Shown: positions 36,916-45,365 of the stretch, piece after piece
Numbering within the stretch: position 1 is the first letter of the stretch
Layout of the letters: each line of letters opens with the position of its first letter
From: Psychromonas sp. SA13A
GTDB taxonomy: Bacteria; Pseudomonadota; Gammaproteobacteria; Enterobacterales; Psychromonadaceae
Assembly (NCBI RefSeq): GCF_011378715.1
Contig: NZ_WTKU01000029.1
Coordinates: 1 to 49,524, forward strand
Length of the DNA: 49,524 bases
Reading direction: 5' to 3'
Made by a program: the position numbers and the translations under genes
The notes under the pieces: model-generated
What the model was told of the DNA's origin: nothing
The model's database searches: none
Seen by the model: only the letters and a program-made list of their open reading frames with translations

Positions 36916-38856
36916 TTAATTCACATCACTAGGTGCAATAATGAAACCTTGATAACCCGTTGCTTGTAACTCACTGACCCGTTCTAGCTGTTCGTAATCT
37001 TCAACTGCTGTAATGATTACATCCACACCAGAACCGAGCGCAGTGTTAATTACTGCACGCGTTAATACAAGTCGCTGTGTCAGGTCTCCTACATCCATTT
37101 CGTTACTCATATCACATGACAGTGATTGATCTAGTTTTACATAGTTTGGTTTAATATTTTGTAAGTAAGATAGTGACGCCATCTCTCTTCCATAGTGGTC
37201 AATACCAATTTGCGCTCCCACTTCTTTAATTAAATTAGCAAAGTGAATACTCTGTTCAGGGTGATTTAAAATAGCATCCTCTTGAATTTCAAAATAAAAA
37301 CGACTTTGATCGGGTTGTGCTTTCAAAAATCCTTTTAACCAACTATGAAATTGCAAATCAAGCACGCTGTCATGCGTAATATTAATGGCTACTTTCTTAT
37401 TACTAGACTTCATTGTAGGGTTTTCAACAATGGCTTCAATTAAAGATTTATCAAACTGGCTGCCTAGCTCTAACTGCTCTATGTAAGGCATAAATTTAGC
37501 GGCACGTATCTGTTTATCATCAATAGTAATAATACTGTAAATTTCATGATGCAAAATTTTGTCATTTGTAAATGAAACAGAAGGATGCCATTTAAATTTT
37601 AGCGATTTATTGGCAATGGCCTCTTTTAAATGAGTGTGCCATTGCGTTAATGTCATATCTTGTTTAACAACACTCTCGTACCAATGACTCACTTTTGATT
37701 CATTTAAAGCATGTTGTAACGCATTATCTGCGTTCGCTAATAATTCAGAAGCCGTTATGTCATCAGTACGAATCGCACCACCAATGGCAAATTGCTCCTC
37801 ACCATCATAATTTGCATTCTGCATGGCTTCGCTAATTAAGCGAGATACTTTTTGCAAATAGACATTTAGTTGCGGTTGAGATGCTTTAGTGACTAGAAAT
37901 ACAAACTCTCGATTAGAGATACGAGCAATAAAGCTTGGGCATACCGCAGGTAAAGTCTGTTGCATTTCTTTGGCTAAAATTTGGATCGTATTATCTCTAA
38001 CTTGATACCCAAATTGATCATAAATTGTTTCTAACCAATCTAACCTTGCGATTAATAAACCGCCATAACCGGGATCTTTAATCCAACTTGCAAGTTGTGA
38101 ATTGAGATATAAACGATTGGGTAATTGCGAAACAGTATCGGTTAATTTTCCTTTTTTTAAGGTAACCACTTCTTTATCTAACTGTGAAAACACTGCTTGT
38201 AATTGACCAGACATACTATTGATCGCTAGTACAACTTCTTTAAGCTCTGTTGTTTCAGGGATTGCTAAATTAGGTTGAAATTCTCGTTTTGCAATCAGTT
38301 TAGCTTGATCTGCGACACGATGTAATGGTGCAAGAATACGTTTTAAACGAAGATTTAAAATAATTAAAGAGACAAAAAAGATAACTGCTAATGCAATTAA
38401 TGTATCGCACATTACTTTCCATAATTGGCTATAACCAATCGCTGGATTTGCTTCTAAATTTAATGTTGCCAGTTGGATCCAGCCATTAGTAATAACACTC
38501 TCAGTGCTTTGTGACTCAAATAAATTTAGGTTTAAAAACCACTGTGGTACGCCTGCTACTTTAATTGGATTTTCCCATACTTGCGTTTTATTTGTTTCTA
38601 ACCAAGTCAGGCTAACTTTTTTATAAAATCCACCTTCAAAAATAACATTAATCACAGTTTCAGCAGAGGCAACATCTCCTGTTTCAAGGTGTGGTTTCAA
38701 CATTAATGTAAGTGCATTAGTTGTATTATTTAAGTCCGACGCTATTTGACTATCCATAAATGTTTTTGTTTGGGTAAACTGAAAATACGCCAAACTCGTT
38801 GCTACTAGTAAGAACAGCCCTAGTAATAATGAGTTGATCTGATTAAACAGTGTCAT
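36916..38856 (-). CDS. lapD: LapD/BpfD-type c-di-GMP receptor (degenerate GGDEF-EAL)
   Basis: This 646-residue inner-membrane receptor has a transmembrane segment at ~8-26, a periplasmic LapD_MoxY_N domain at ~27-145 and a second membrane segment at ~150-170. A HAMP follows at ~171-222, then GGDEF-like (~235-395) and EAL-like (~400-640) domains. Both catalytic motifs are lost: ARISNREFVFL replaces GGDEF and KWHPSVS replaces the EAL signature, so it should bind rather than make or cut c-di-GMP. GW at 125-126 fits the loop that holds LapG in Pseudomonas LapD. When c-di-GMP is bound, LapD-type proteins sequester the protease, and the adhesin stays on the surface. It is last in the operon, 7 bp after lapG. 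Confidence 0.92.
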   Translation of the reverse strand: MTLFNQINSLLLGLFLLVATSLAYFQFTQTKTFMDSQIASDLNNTTNALTLMLKPHLETGDVASAETVINVIFEGGFYKKVSLTWLETNKTQVWENPIKVAGVPQWFLNLNLFESQSTESVITNGWIQLATLNLEANPAIGYSQLWKVMCDTLIALAVIFFVSLIILNLRLKRILAPLHRVADQAKLIAKREFQPNLAIPETTELKEVVLAINSMSGQLQAVFSQLDKEVVTLKKGKLTDTVSQLPNRLYLNSQLASWIKDPGYGGLLIARLDWLETIYDQFGYQVRDNTIQILAKEMQQTLPAVCPSFIARISNREFVFLVTKASQPQLNVYLQKVSRLISEAMQNANYDGEEQFAIGGAIRTDDITASELLANADNALQHALNESKVSHWYESVVKQDMTLTQWHTHLKEAIANKSLKFKWHPSVSFTNDKILHHEIYSIITIDDKQIRAAKFMPYIEQLELGSQFDKSLIEAIVENPTMKSSNKKVAINITHDSVLDLQFHSWLKGFLKAQPDQSRFYFEIQEDAILNHPEQSIHFANLIKEVGAQIGIDHYGREMASLSYLQNIKPNYVKLDQSLSCDMSNEMDVGDLTQRLVLTRAVINTALGSGVDVIITAVEDYEQLERVSELQATGYQGFIIAPSDVN

Positions 38857-38863
38857 AAATAAG

Positions 38864-39556
38864 TTACTCCATTGATGTAACAGGTTGCTTTAATTGATTA
38901 AGTCCCATGCGATGATTTAAATCATTCCATCGTTTGAGTCTACTGGGTTTCCCTGCCACACGGCCTTGTCTTTTTTCATTGTTTAACCATAACTGTTTAC
39001 CGTTAAAGCTATACACAGGGATTAAATCTTGACGCTCACTTGCTTTTTTTATACGCCCATCGATGTTATCTAAAATTAATGGTTCCGCAGTTGGATGTTT
39101 ATAATAAGCCACAACCATATGGTATTGGTTAAGCGTTAAGGATTTAACCATGACGATACGTAGTTTATCGTCTGCAACTCCTACAGCCAATAAACTAAAA
39201 TACTTTGCTAACGCAAAATCTTCACAGTCCCCCGCATTGGCACCTATAAACTCTACGGGTGTTGCCCAATAATTACTTTCACCCCACAGTTTTTGATCCG
39301 TTGTAAACTGTAGTTGATTAAAAAAACGGTTAGTACTAATTAATTTTTGTTGTTCATCTTTATATTGCTTATTAAGAACTTTTAACCATGCGGAACCACG
39401 CTTTGCCGCACGTTCTCCATAGTTCTTTTGCAATACAGAGATCAACTTTTTGGTATCTATATTTATCGGAATGCTTGCATATAGGTAAACACTACTCATA
39501 TATACAAACAAACCAATAAAGAATATTTTTTTTAATAAACCATATTTACTATGCAT
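38864..39556 (-). CDS. lapG: LapG/BpfG-type periplasmic cysteine protease
   Basis: This 230-residue transglutaminase-like cysteine protease (DUF920/BTLCP) in LapG systems cuts the adhesin near its N-terminus and frees it from the cell. The N-terminal hydrophobic segment (~7-27) is a signal peptide or anchor. The triad is Cys111 in NAGDCEDFALAKY, His146 in QYHMVVAYY and Asp163 in LDNIDGRI. Asp110 and Glu112 match the calcium-binding residues of LapG enzymes. The ribosome site is weak, so translation may depend on coupling to the lipoprotein gene 11 bp upstream. Confidence 0.94.
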   Translation of the reverse strand: MHSKYGLLKKIFFIGLFVYMSSVYLYASIPINIDTKKLISVLQKNYGERAAKRGSAWLKVLNKQYKDEQQKLISTNRFFNQLQFTTDQKLWGESNYWATPVEFIGANAGDCEDFALAKYFSLLAVGVADDKLRIVMVKSLTLNQYHMVVAYYKHPTAEPLILDNIDGRIKKASERQDLIPVYSFNGKQLWLNNEKRQGRVAGKPSRLKRWNDLNHRMGLNQLKQPVTSME

Positions 39557-39567
39557 TTAGTTCATAA

Positions 39568-40173
39568 TTATTGCTCACGATGATCAACGGTATAAATAGT
39601 CCATTTCATATCTACAATATCTGCTGCACCATCTATCTCAGCAACAATACGTCTATTTTGAGCATTCACATATTCATCATTACCTTCAAACAGAAGTTGC
39701 TCAAATCCTAAACCAACCGTGCTGATTCTATTTTTATCAACGCCATATTGATTAACTAATATGTTTTTAACTGCGTCAGCACGCTTTAAAGAGAGTTGTT
39801 TATTATGTTGCGCACTACCTACAATACTGGTGTGCCCTTCAATCATCACAGTAATCGAAGAATACTCTTTCATTAAATCTGCTAATGTTTTGATTTCTGC
39901 ATAATATTTACCATCAACAAATGCAGAGTCATTATCAAAATTTACCAACAGTTTCACACGTACTTTTTCAAGGTTATCTGTACTGCAACCGTCATTATTC
40001 ACTTCTGCACCGAGTGCTGTAGCAGGGCATTTATCACGAGCAGATATAATGCCATCACCTTCCAGGTCCGATAAATCATAAGCTTGTACAGTAGGTTCCG
40101 GTGTCATTTCAATAATATTAGATGAACAGCCACTCACTAATATAGCGGCAGCAAATAGACTAATTATTTTCAT
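39568..40173 (-). CDS. OmpA-family lipoprotein of the adhesin operon
   Basis: This 201-residue lipoprotein has signal peptide MKIISLFAAAILVSGC, where Cys16 is the lipidated residue of the lipobox. A short DLEGDGIISARDKCPATALG stretch follows, resembling a thrombospondin-3 calcium repeat with two cysteines. The C-terminal OmpA domain binds peptidoglycan (VMIEGHTSIVGS, NKQLSLKRADAVKNIL). The ATG at 40173 is chosen because a perfect GGAGGTG lies 7 bases before it, inside the end of the TolC gene, which it overlaps by 14 bases. A gene of this type occupies the same place in the Shewanella bpf operon. It may brace the secretion channel or adhesin against the wall. Confidence 0.9.
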   Translation of the reverse strand: MKIISLFAAAILVSGCSSNIIEMTPEPTVQAYDLSDLEGDGIISARDKCPATALGAEVNNDGCSTDNLEKVRVKLLVNFDNDSAFVDGKYYAEIKTLADLMKEYSSITVMIEGHTSIVGSAQHNKQLSLKRADAVKNILVNQYGVDKNRISTVGLGFEQLLFEGNDEYVNAQNRRIVAEIDGAADIVDMKWTIYTVDHREQ

Positions 40174-41560
40174 TGTATACACCTCCTTCAAATTGTTCTT
40201 CACCTTGCCAAGTTGCAGGACGAGTCACTCGCAACGAGTCTAATAATTTCCCCATTGAATGCAATACACGATATTGAGCTATTATTTCGGAAAACTCGGC
40301 GTCTAAAAAGTCACGTCTCGCTTGATATAGTTCATTTTCGGTATCTAATAAGTCTAATAAACTACGTTGGCCTATTTTAAACTGTTCTTTATAATCAGCC
40401 TGTGTATCTTTAGAAGCAATAACGTGTAGTTTGATATATTTCTTTTGTAAATTTAATTGCTCAAATGCATCCCAAGATAAAATAAAACCTTCTTTTACTT
40501 CACGATGTGCTGTCATATTTAACGCTTTAGCTTCATTAATTCTGTAAGCCGTTTCTTTTGCATAAGCGAGGTCTTTACCGCCTGAAAACAAATTATATTT
40601 AAAACGAAGCATCGCCGTGACATCATTATTATTACCACCAACATCTCCACTAGTGTAATTACCATCAACACCATCAACGTTATCATTAAAATTAGCATCA
40701 ATTTCAAATGTGACTTCAGGGTAATAGGTTGATTTAGCACTATCGTATTGTGCATGTGCAGATTGTATATCGTTGCTTGCAGCCCATACTGAGGGATGAT
40801 TTTTAAACGCTATTTCGAGGCCTTCATCGCGAGTAGCGGGTAACATGCTGCGATCTGGAAAAGGAATAACAAGATTTTCTGGAGTTTGATCAATGAGACG
40901 ATAAAACTTAGTTTTGCTGTCTAAATAATTGTTTTTAGCAGCAATCAAATTTGATTGTGCCTTCGCTAAACGCCCATTAATCTGAGATAAATCCGCCTTA
41001 CTACTAAAACCAGATTCAGTACGTTCTTTAATTTGGTCATAAATTTCAACGTGCGACTGTAAGTTTTTTTCTGATAAAGAAACCAATTCTTCAGACTCAA
41101 TAAGCTCCAAATAGACTTTAGTTATCTCTAATGCAATATCTTCAGCAATTGAATGTAAACGCCATTGTTCTGCACTCGTTGCATAACTTGTGCGATCCAC
41201 TTCACTACTGGTACGAAAACCGGTAAATAAGTTTTGTTTTAAACTTAAGCCCAATTCACGTCTTGTTAAGTTCTCAGGATCATCATTTGTGTCATTTCTG
41301 GTGCTTGGACTATCGGTATACTCATAACCAATTCCACCAGTTACGTCTAAAGTCGGTAAATAACCCGCTTCCGCTTGATCCACTTGTTTCTCTGCTGCTT
41401 TAAATCGAGTGAAAGCAGCTCTAATTTCAGGATGAGTATCTAAAGTATGAGCAACTGCTTGCTCTAATGATTGACTTTGCACCGACAAAGGTAACAATGC
41501 CAAAGAACTAAAAGCGATTAATACTGCTTTATTTGCTATTCCACGTTTTAATGGTTTCAT
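40160..41560 (-). CDS. lapE: TolC-family outer-membrane channel (LapE/AggA-type)
   Basis: This 466-residue outer-membrane efflux protein of a type I secretion system has a signal peptide ending near LLPLSVQSQS. Two repeated OEP halves follow, the first starting SLEQAVAHTLDTHPEIRAAF and the second GLEIAFKNHPSVWAASNDIQ. Both have long helical hairpins and the family end GQRSLLDLLDTENELYQARR. In LapA-type systems the adhesin's N-terminus stays plugged in this channel. The frame opens at 41590; I take the ATG at 41560 with GGAGAG just upstream. The last codons hold the Shine-Dalgarno of the next gene. Confidence 0.93.
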   Translation of the reverse strand: MKPLKRGIANKAVLIAFSSLALLPLSVQSQSLEQAVAHTLDTHPEIRAAFTRFKAAEKQVDQAEAGYLPTLDVTGGIGYEYTDSPSTRNDTNDDPENLTRRELGLSLKQNLFTGFRTSSEVDRTSYATSAEQWRLHSIAEDIALEITKVYLELIESEELVSLSEKNLQSHVEIYDQIKERTESGFSSKADLSQINGRLAKAQSNLIAAKNNYLDSKTKFYRLIDQTPENLVIPFPDRSMLPATRDEGLEIAFKNHPSVWAASNDIQSAHAQYDSAKSTYYPEVTFEIDANFNDNVDGVDGNYTSGDVGGNNNDVTAMLRFKYNLFSGGKDLAYAKETAYRINEAKALNMTAHREVKEGFILSWDAFEQLNLQKKYIKLHVIASKDTQADYKEQFKIGQRSLLDLLDTENELYQARRDFLDAEFSEIIAQYRVLHSMGKLLDSLRVTRPATWQGEEQFEGGVYNENN

Positions 41561-41579
41561 TCTCTCTCCATGAGCGTTT

Positions 41580-42953
41580 TTAATATTCACGTAACGCCAT
41601 CTCTTTTGCTCGTAATAATGGGTTTAACATATATTCAAGTACAGTGCGTTTGCTTACCATTACGTCGACGCTTGTTAGCATTCCGGGAATAATCGGCATA
41701 TCGTTCTTATCTTTACGGTTCATACTTGATTCATTGGTTCTGATTCTAACAATATAAAAACTATTACCTTCTTCATCTTGTGTAGTATCTGCACTGATAT
41801 GCTCAACAACACCTTCAAGACCACCGTATCGGGTAAAATCATAGGCTGTAATTTTAACGCGTGCAGGTAACCCCACATGAATAAATGCAATATCTTTAGG
41901 AATTATTTTAGCTTCTACTAGTAATTTATCTTCTGTTGGTACTATTTCTAATAGTACTTGGCCAGGTTTAACTACACCACCTAGTGTATTGATATGCAAG
42001 GTTTTTACTGTACCAACAACGGGAGAAGTGATCAGAGCCTTAGTTACTTTATCTTTTACACCTACTTGTGCTTCTGTGATCCTAGAAAGTACACCCTGTT
42101 TTTCATTTAATTGAGCTCGAGCATCTGTACGAAATGCAAACACTAGTTCACGTCTTTTTAAGATAGACTCTTCTAAGGCAGATTGTTGCCTTGGTATTTG
42201 TGCTCGTAATGAATTAATTTCGCCATTTAAATCATTAACTGTTCGTTGTAATTTTAAGTACTCTACCTCAGGCACAATATTTTTTTCAGCTAAAGGGCGA
42301 GTTAAACGCATTTCTCTGTTTGCTAACCGTAAACTACTTCTTAATGTACTGATCTTAGATTCTATTTCTTTAATTTCTTGTTGGCGTTGTTTAATTTGTT
42401 GGGCCTGGATTGCAACTTGGTTTTCTAAGCTGTTTAAACGTCCAATATATTCATCTTGCTGGCGTTCCACTAGTGTAGCGGCAGTGGTTTGCAAATCTTC
42501 AGGAAACTGTAATATTTTTTGTTCTATTTTTATTTGTAATTTCCAATCCTTTACATTGGCTATCAAGATGCTACTTAATTCCGATCTTAAACGAATAATA
42601 TCAGCTCTAAGTGCGTCAACTTCTTGAGTTTGTTGTGCCATATCTGAGCGGAATCGAGTGTCATCAATACGCGCTAAAGGCTGACCTTTAGTGACTAGCA
42701 TCCCCTCTTTCACGTATAAATCTTGTAAAATACCGCCATCCAAACTTTGAATTATTTGTACTTGTGAAGAAGGAACAACCTTACCTTCTCCTCGAGTCAC
42801 TCGATCTAATTTTGCATAATAAGCCCACACAAAAAAGCATACGAATAAAGCAGCTAAAGCCCACACAGTTAAGCGCTGTGCAGTTGGTGTTTGAGTTATC
42901 ATCGCACCATAAACATCATCGGCCATTTCTAAATCATGTTTAGATATTTTCAT
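41580..42953 (-). CDS. lapC: HlyD-family membrane fusion protein (LapC-type)
   Basis: This 457-residue periplasmic adaptor of the type I exporter has one N-terminal membrane segment (LTVWALAALFVCFFVWAYYA). A biotinyl-lipoyl-like half motif (GEGKVVPSSQVQIIQSLDGG) and a long coiled-coil region (~100-300, rich in Gln/Glu/Leu/Arg) follow. The beta-barrel part has SPVVGTVKTLHINTLGGVVK and ends with the family RTVLEYMLNPLLRAKE. It connects the ATPase LapB with the TolC-like channel. Its ATG overlaps the lapB stop as ATGA. Confidence 0.94.
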   Translation of the reverse strand: MKISKHDLEMADDVYGAMITQTPTAQRLTVWALAALFVCFFVWAYYAKLDRVTRGEGKVVPSSQVQIIQSLDGGILQDLYVKEGMLVTKGQPLARIDDTRFRSDMAQQTQEVDALRADIIRLRSELSSILIANVKDWKLQIKIEQKILQFPEDLQTTAATLVERQQDEYIGRLNSLENQVAIQAQQIKQRQQEIKEIESKISTLRSSLRLANREMRLTRPLAEKNIVPEVEYLKLQRTVNDLNGEINSLRAQIPRQQSALEESILKRRELVFAFRTDARAQLNEKQGVLSRITEAQVGVKDKVTKALITSPVVGTVKTLHINTLGGVVKPGQVLLEIVPTEDKLLVEAKIIPKDIAFIHVGLPARVKITAYDFTRYGGLEGVVEHISADTTQDEEGNSFYIVRIRTNESSMNRKDKNDMPIIPGMLTSVDVMVSKRTVLEYMLNPLLRAKEMALREY

Positions 42954-45157
42954 GATTTAACTCCTCCAGTAGTACTAAGATTACCTGAAGCAAGCTTCTC
43001 TAAAATAATATCCTTTGCATCATTCGCGACTATTTTTCCATTCTCTAGTACAATAATCCGATCAACCAACTGTAATAGATGCATCTTATGAGTGATCAGC
43101 AACAAGCTGCGATTTTTTATGGTTTGTTTCATTGAACTAATAAACTGTTTTTCAGCACGTGCATCTAAACTTGCAGTGGGTTCATCAAGCAATAAGATTT
43201 GAGGATCATTCAAAATAGCCCGCGCTAATGCGACAGCCTGACGCTGACCTCTAGATAACGTGATCCCCCCTTCACCAACTTGTAAATCCAAACCTTCAGA
43301 AGCAAAATCCGTAAATAGTGTCACACCCGATAACTGAGCAGCACGTAATAATTGATACTCAGTAACTTGTCGAGTACCGAACAGAATATTGTCTTTAATA
43401 GTGCCATGAAAAAGAATGATATCTTGAGGTAAGTAACCTATATTGCTGCGTAAATCACTCGGATGAATTTGCCCTTGGTGCAGACCATCATAGCGAATAC
43501 TACCCAACACAGGTTTATAAAGGCCTAAAATTAATTTTGCTAATGTGGTTTTCCCTGACCCATTACGCCCTATAATTGCAATTTTTTCACCTGGTTTAAT
43601 GTGCAAAGAAAAAGGGTATAGAGCTGTTTTTTCAGTACTAGGATAATGGAATGATACTTGCTCACATTCAATATTCCCCTGTAACTTGTTGCGACTTACT
43701 AGGTGCCCTTTATTTTCAAACTCCCCTTCTTGCTCCATAACACTATTGATTTGACGTAAAGAACTCATCGTTTGATTATAGCGAGTCATTAACGAAGCAA
43801 TTTTAGCCATCGGTCCAATCGCTCTACTAGACAACATCACCGCCGCAATAATCGCCCCCATAGAGATCAGACCTTCAGATACTCGATAAACTCCTAATAC
43901 CATCACCGCAACAACAGAGATTTGTATAATGAAGCTTGATACATTAGCCACTGAATTAGTTATCACTTTTACTTTTAATTGCCACTTTGAAGTATGACCA
44001 ACCATTTGTTGCCAAGTATGTTGAATAATACCTTCAGCGCCATTTGCTTTTATTGACTCCATCGAAGACAAACTTTCTACTAAATGGCCATGTCGTAGAC
44101 CTGAAAATTTATTACTTTCTTCAATTGCTACTTTTAATTTACTTTGCACAATCAGGCTATAACTAATAATTAATACAGTCGCAATGACTGCGAAAATAGC
44201 CAAGTCGCCAGAAACCAACCAAATGATAAAGATAAAGAAAATAGAAAAAGGTAAATCAACTAATGCGGTAATGGTTGCTGAAGATAAAAAATCACGGATA
44301 CTATCAAACTCACCCAGTTGACGAGCCATGCCACCCACACTTGAAGATCTTTTTTCTAGAGGGATACCAATTGCTTTAGCAAACAGTTTAGATGATATTT
44401 CTACATCGACTTTTTTACCTGCTACGTCAATGAGGTAGGCTCGAATTTGCTTTAATATAAGATCAAATATATAAGCGACACCTGCTCCGATGGCTAATAC
44501 CCATAACGTTTCAAAAGCAAGATTAGGCACTACTTTGTCATACACATTCATCACCAATAATGGTGACAACAATGCAAATATATTAATTAAAATAGATGCA
44601 ACAATCACATCTCGATAAATTGGTGCAGATTCTCGAATGCTGCTCCATAACCAATGCTTTTTAGTATCGTGAATATGAACATCAAAGTGACGATCACCAT
44701 GATATTTTTGTTTAATCAGGAAAAGATAACCTACATATTCAGCTTCTAATGCAGCAATGGTTAACAGTTCTTCACCACCCGTTTCAGGAAATGAAACACG
44801 CGCTTTATCAGCGGTGATATCAATCTCATGCAATATGCAGGCTTGTTTATTTTTGAGCATTAAAATACAAGGCAGCAACATATCAGGGATAGCAGATAAG
44901 CTCCTACGATCCATTTTTGCACTCAACCCAGCTCGACTCGCGGCTTGTGGGAGTAGCTCAGGAGTAAGATGTTGATGAGTTAACGGTAAACCTGCCGCTA
45001 ATGATTCTGCTGAACAGGGCGTAGAGAAATGCTCACTTAATAGAACTAAGCAATCTAATAATGGATCATGTCCAATACGAGTTGAGCTGTTTATTTCCCA
45101 CTGTCCTGACTGAGGCTTTGTTTGCTTCAATGTTGACCCTTTATTATCAATAGTCAT
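42950..45157 (-). CDS. lapB: type I secretion ATPase/permease (LapB-type)
   Basis: This 735-residue ABC exporter is of the RTX type. Residues 1-~160 form a C39-like peptidase domain without activity, since no Cys-containing catalytic motif stands at DPLLDCLVLLS. That is normal for LapB/HlyB exporters, where the domain binds the RTX substrate. Six membrane segments lie at about 165-460. The nucleotide-binding domain has Walker A IIGRNGSGKTT, signature LSRGQRQAVALARA, Walker B LLLDEPTA and H-loop ITHK. Two adjacent ATGs exist. AAGGAGG is only 3 bases from the first (45160) and 6 from the second, so I take 45157. It follows the adhesin gene after about 205 bp. Confidence 0.95.
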   Translation of the reverse strand: MTIDNKGSTLKQTKPQSGQWEINSSTRIGHDPLLDCLVLLSEHFSTPCSAESLAAGLPLTHQHLTPELLPQAASRAGLSAKMDRRSLSAIPDMLLPCILMLKNKQACILHEIDITADKARVSFPETGGEELLTIAALEAEYVGYLFLIKQKYHGDRHFDVHIHDTKKHWLWSSIRESAPIYRDVIVASILINIFALLSPLLVMNVYDKVVPNLAFETLWVLAIGAGVAYIFDLILKQIRAYLIDVAGKKVDVEISSKLFAKAIGIPLEKRSSSVGGMARQLGEFDSIRDFLSSATITALVDLPFSIFFIFIIWLVSGDLAIFAVIATVLIISYSLIVQSKLKVAIEESNKFSGLRHGHLVESLSSMESIKANGAEGIIQHTWQQMVGHTSKWQLKVKVITNSVANVSSFIIQISVVAVMVLGVYRVSEGLISMGAIIAAVMLSSRAIGPMAKIASLMTRYNQTMSSLRQINSVMEQEGEFENKGHLVSRNKLQGNIECEQVSFHYPSTEKTALYPFSLHIKPGEKIAIIGRNGSGKTTLAKLILGLYKPVLGSIRYDGLHQGQIHPSDLRSNIGYLPQDIILFHGTIKDNILFGTRQVTEYQLLRAAQLSGVTLFTDFASEGLDLQVGEGGITLSRGQRQAVALARAILNDPQILLLDEPTASLDARAEKQFISSMKQTIKNRSLLLITHKMHLLQLVDRIIVLENGKIVANDAKDIILEKLASGNLSTTGGVKS

Positions 45158-45160
45158 CAT

Positions 45161-45365
45161 AACCCTCCTTAGAGAGCATTATGACGACTATTTTCATTTG
45201 CGTAATAGAAAGAATACTAACGTTTTTATAAGTAGTTATCTATTTAAAAACATGATCTTAAAAAACGTTACCTAAATAGTTAATTAAAATACACTTAAAA
45301 ACCATTTAAACAAGATAACGTTAAATAAAATATCATTTAAACATAATTAATTATACATATTCCAC
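45161..45365. other. adhesin-lapB intergenic region
   Basis: These 205 bp are very AT-rich. I see no good terminator hairpin after the adhesin, so readthrough into lapB is possible, and enough room for a separate lapB promoter remains. The strong Shine-Dalgarno AAGGAGG of lapB lies at 45164-45170. Confidence 0.4.
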
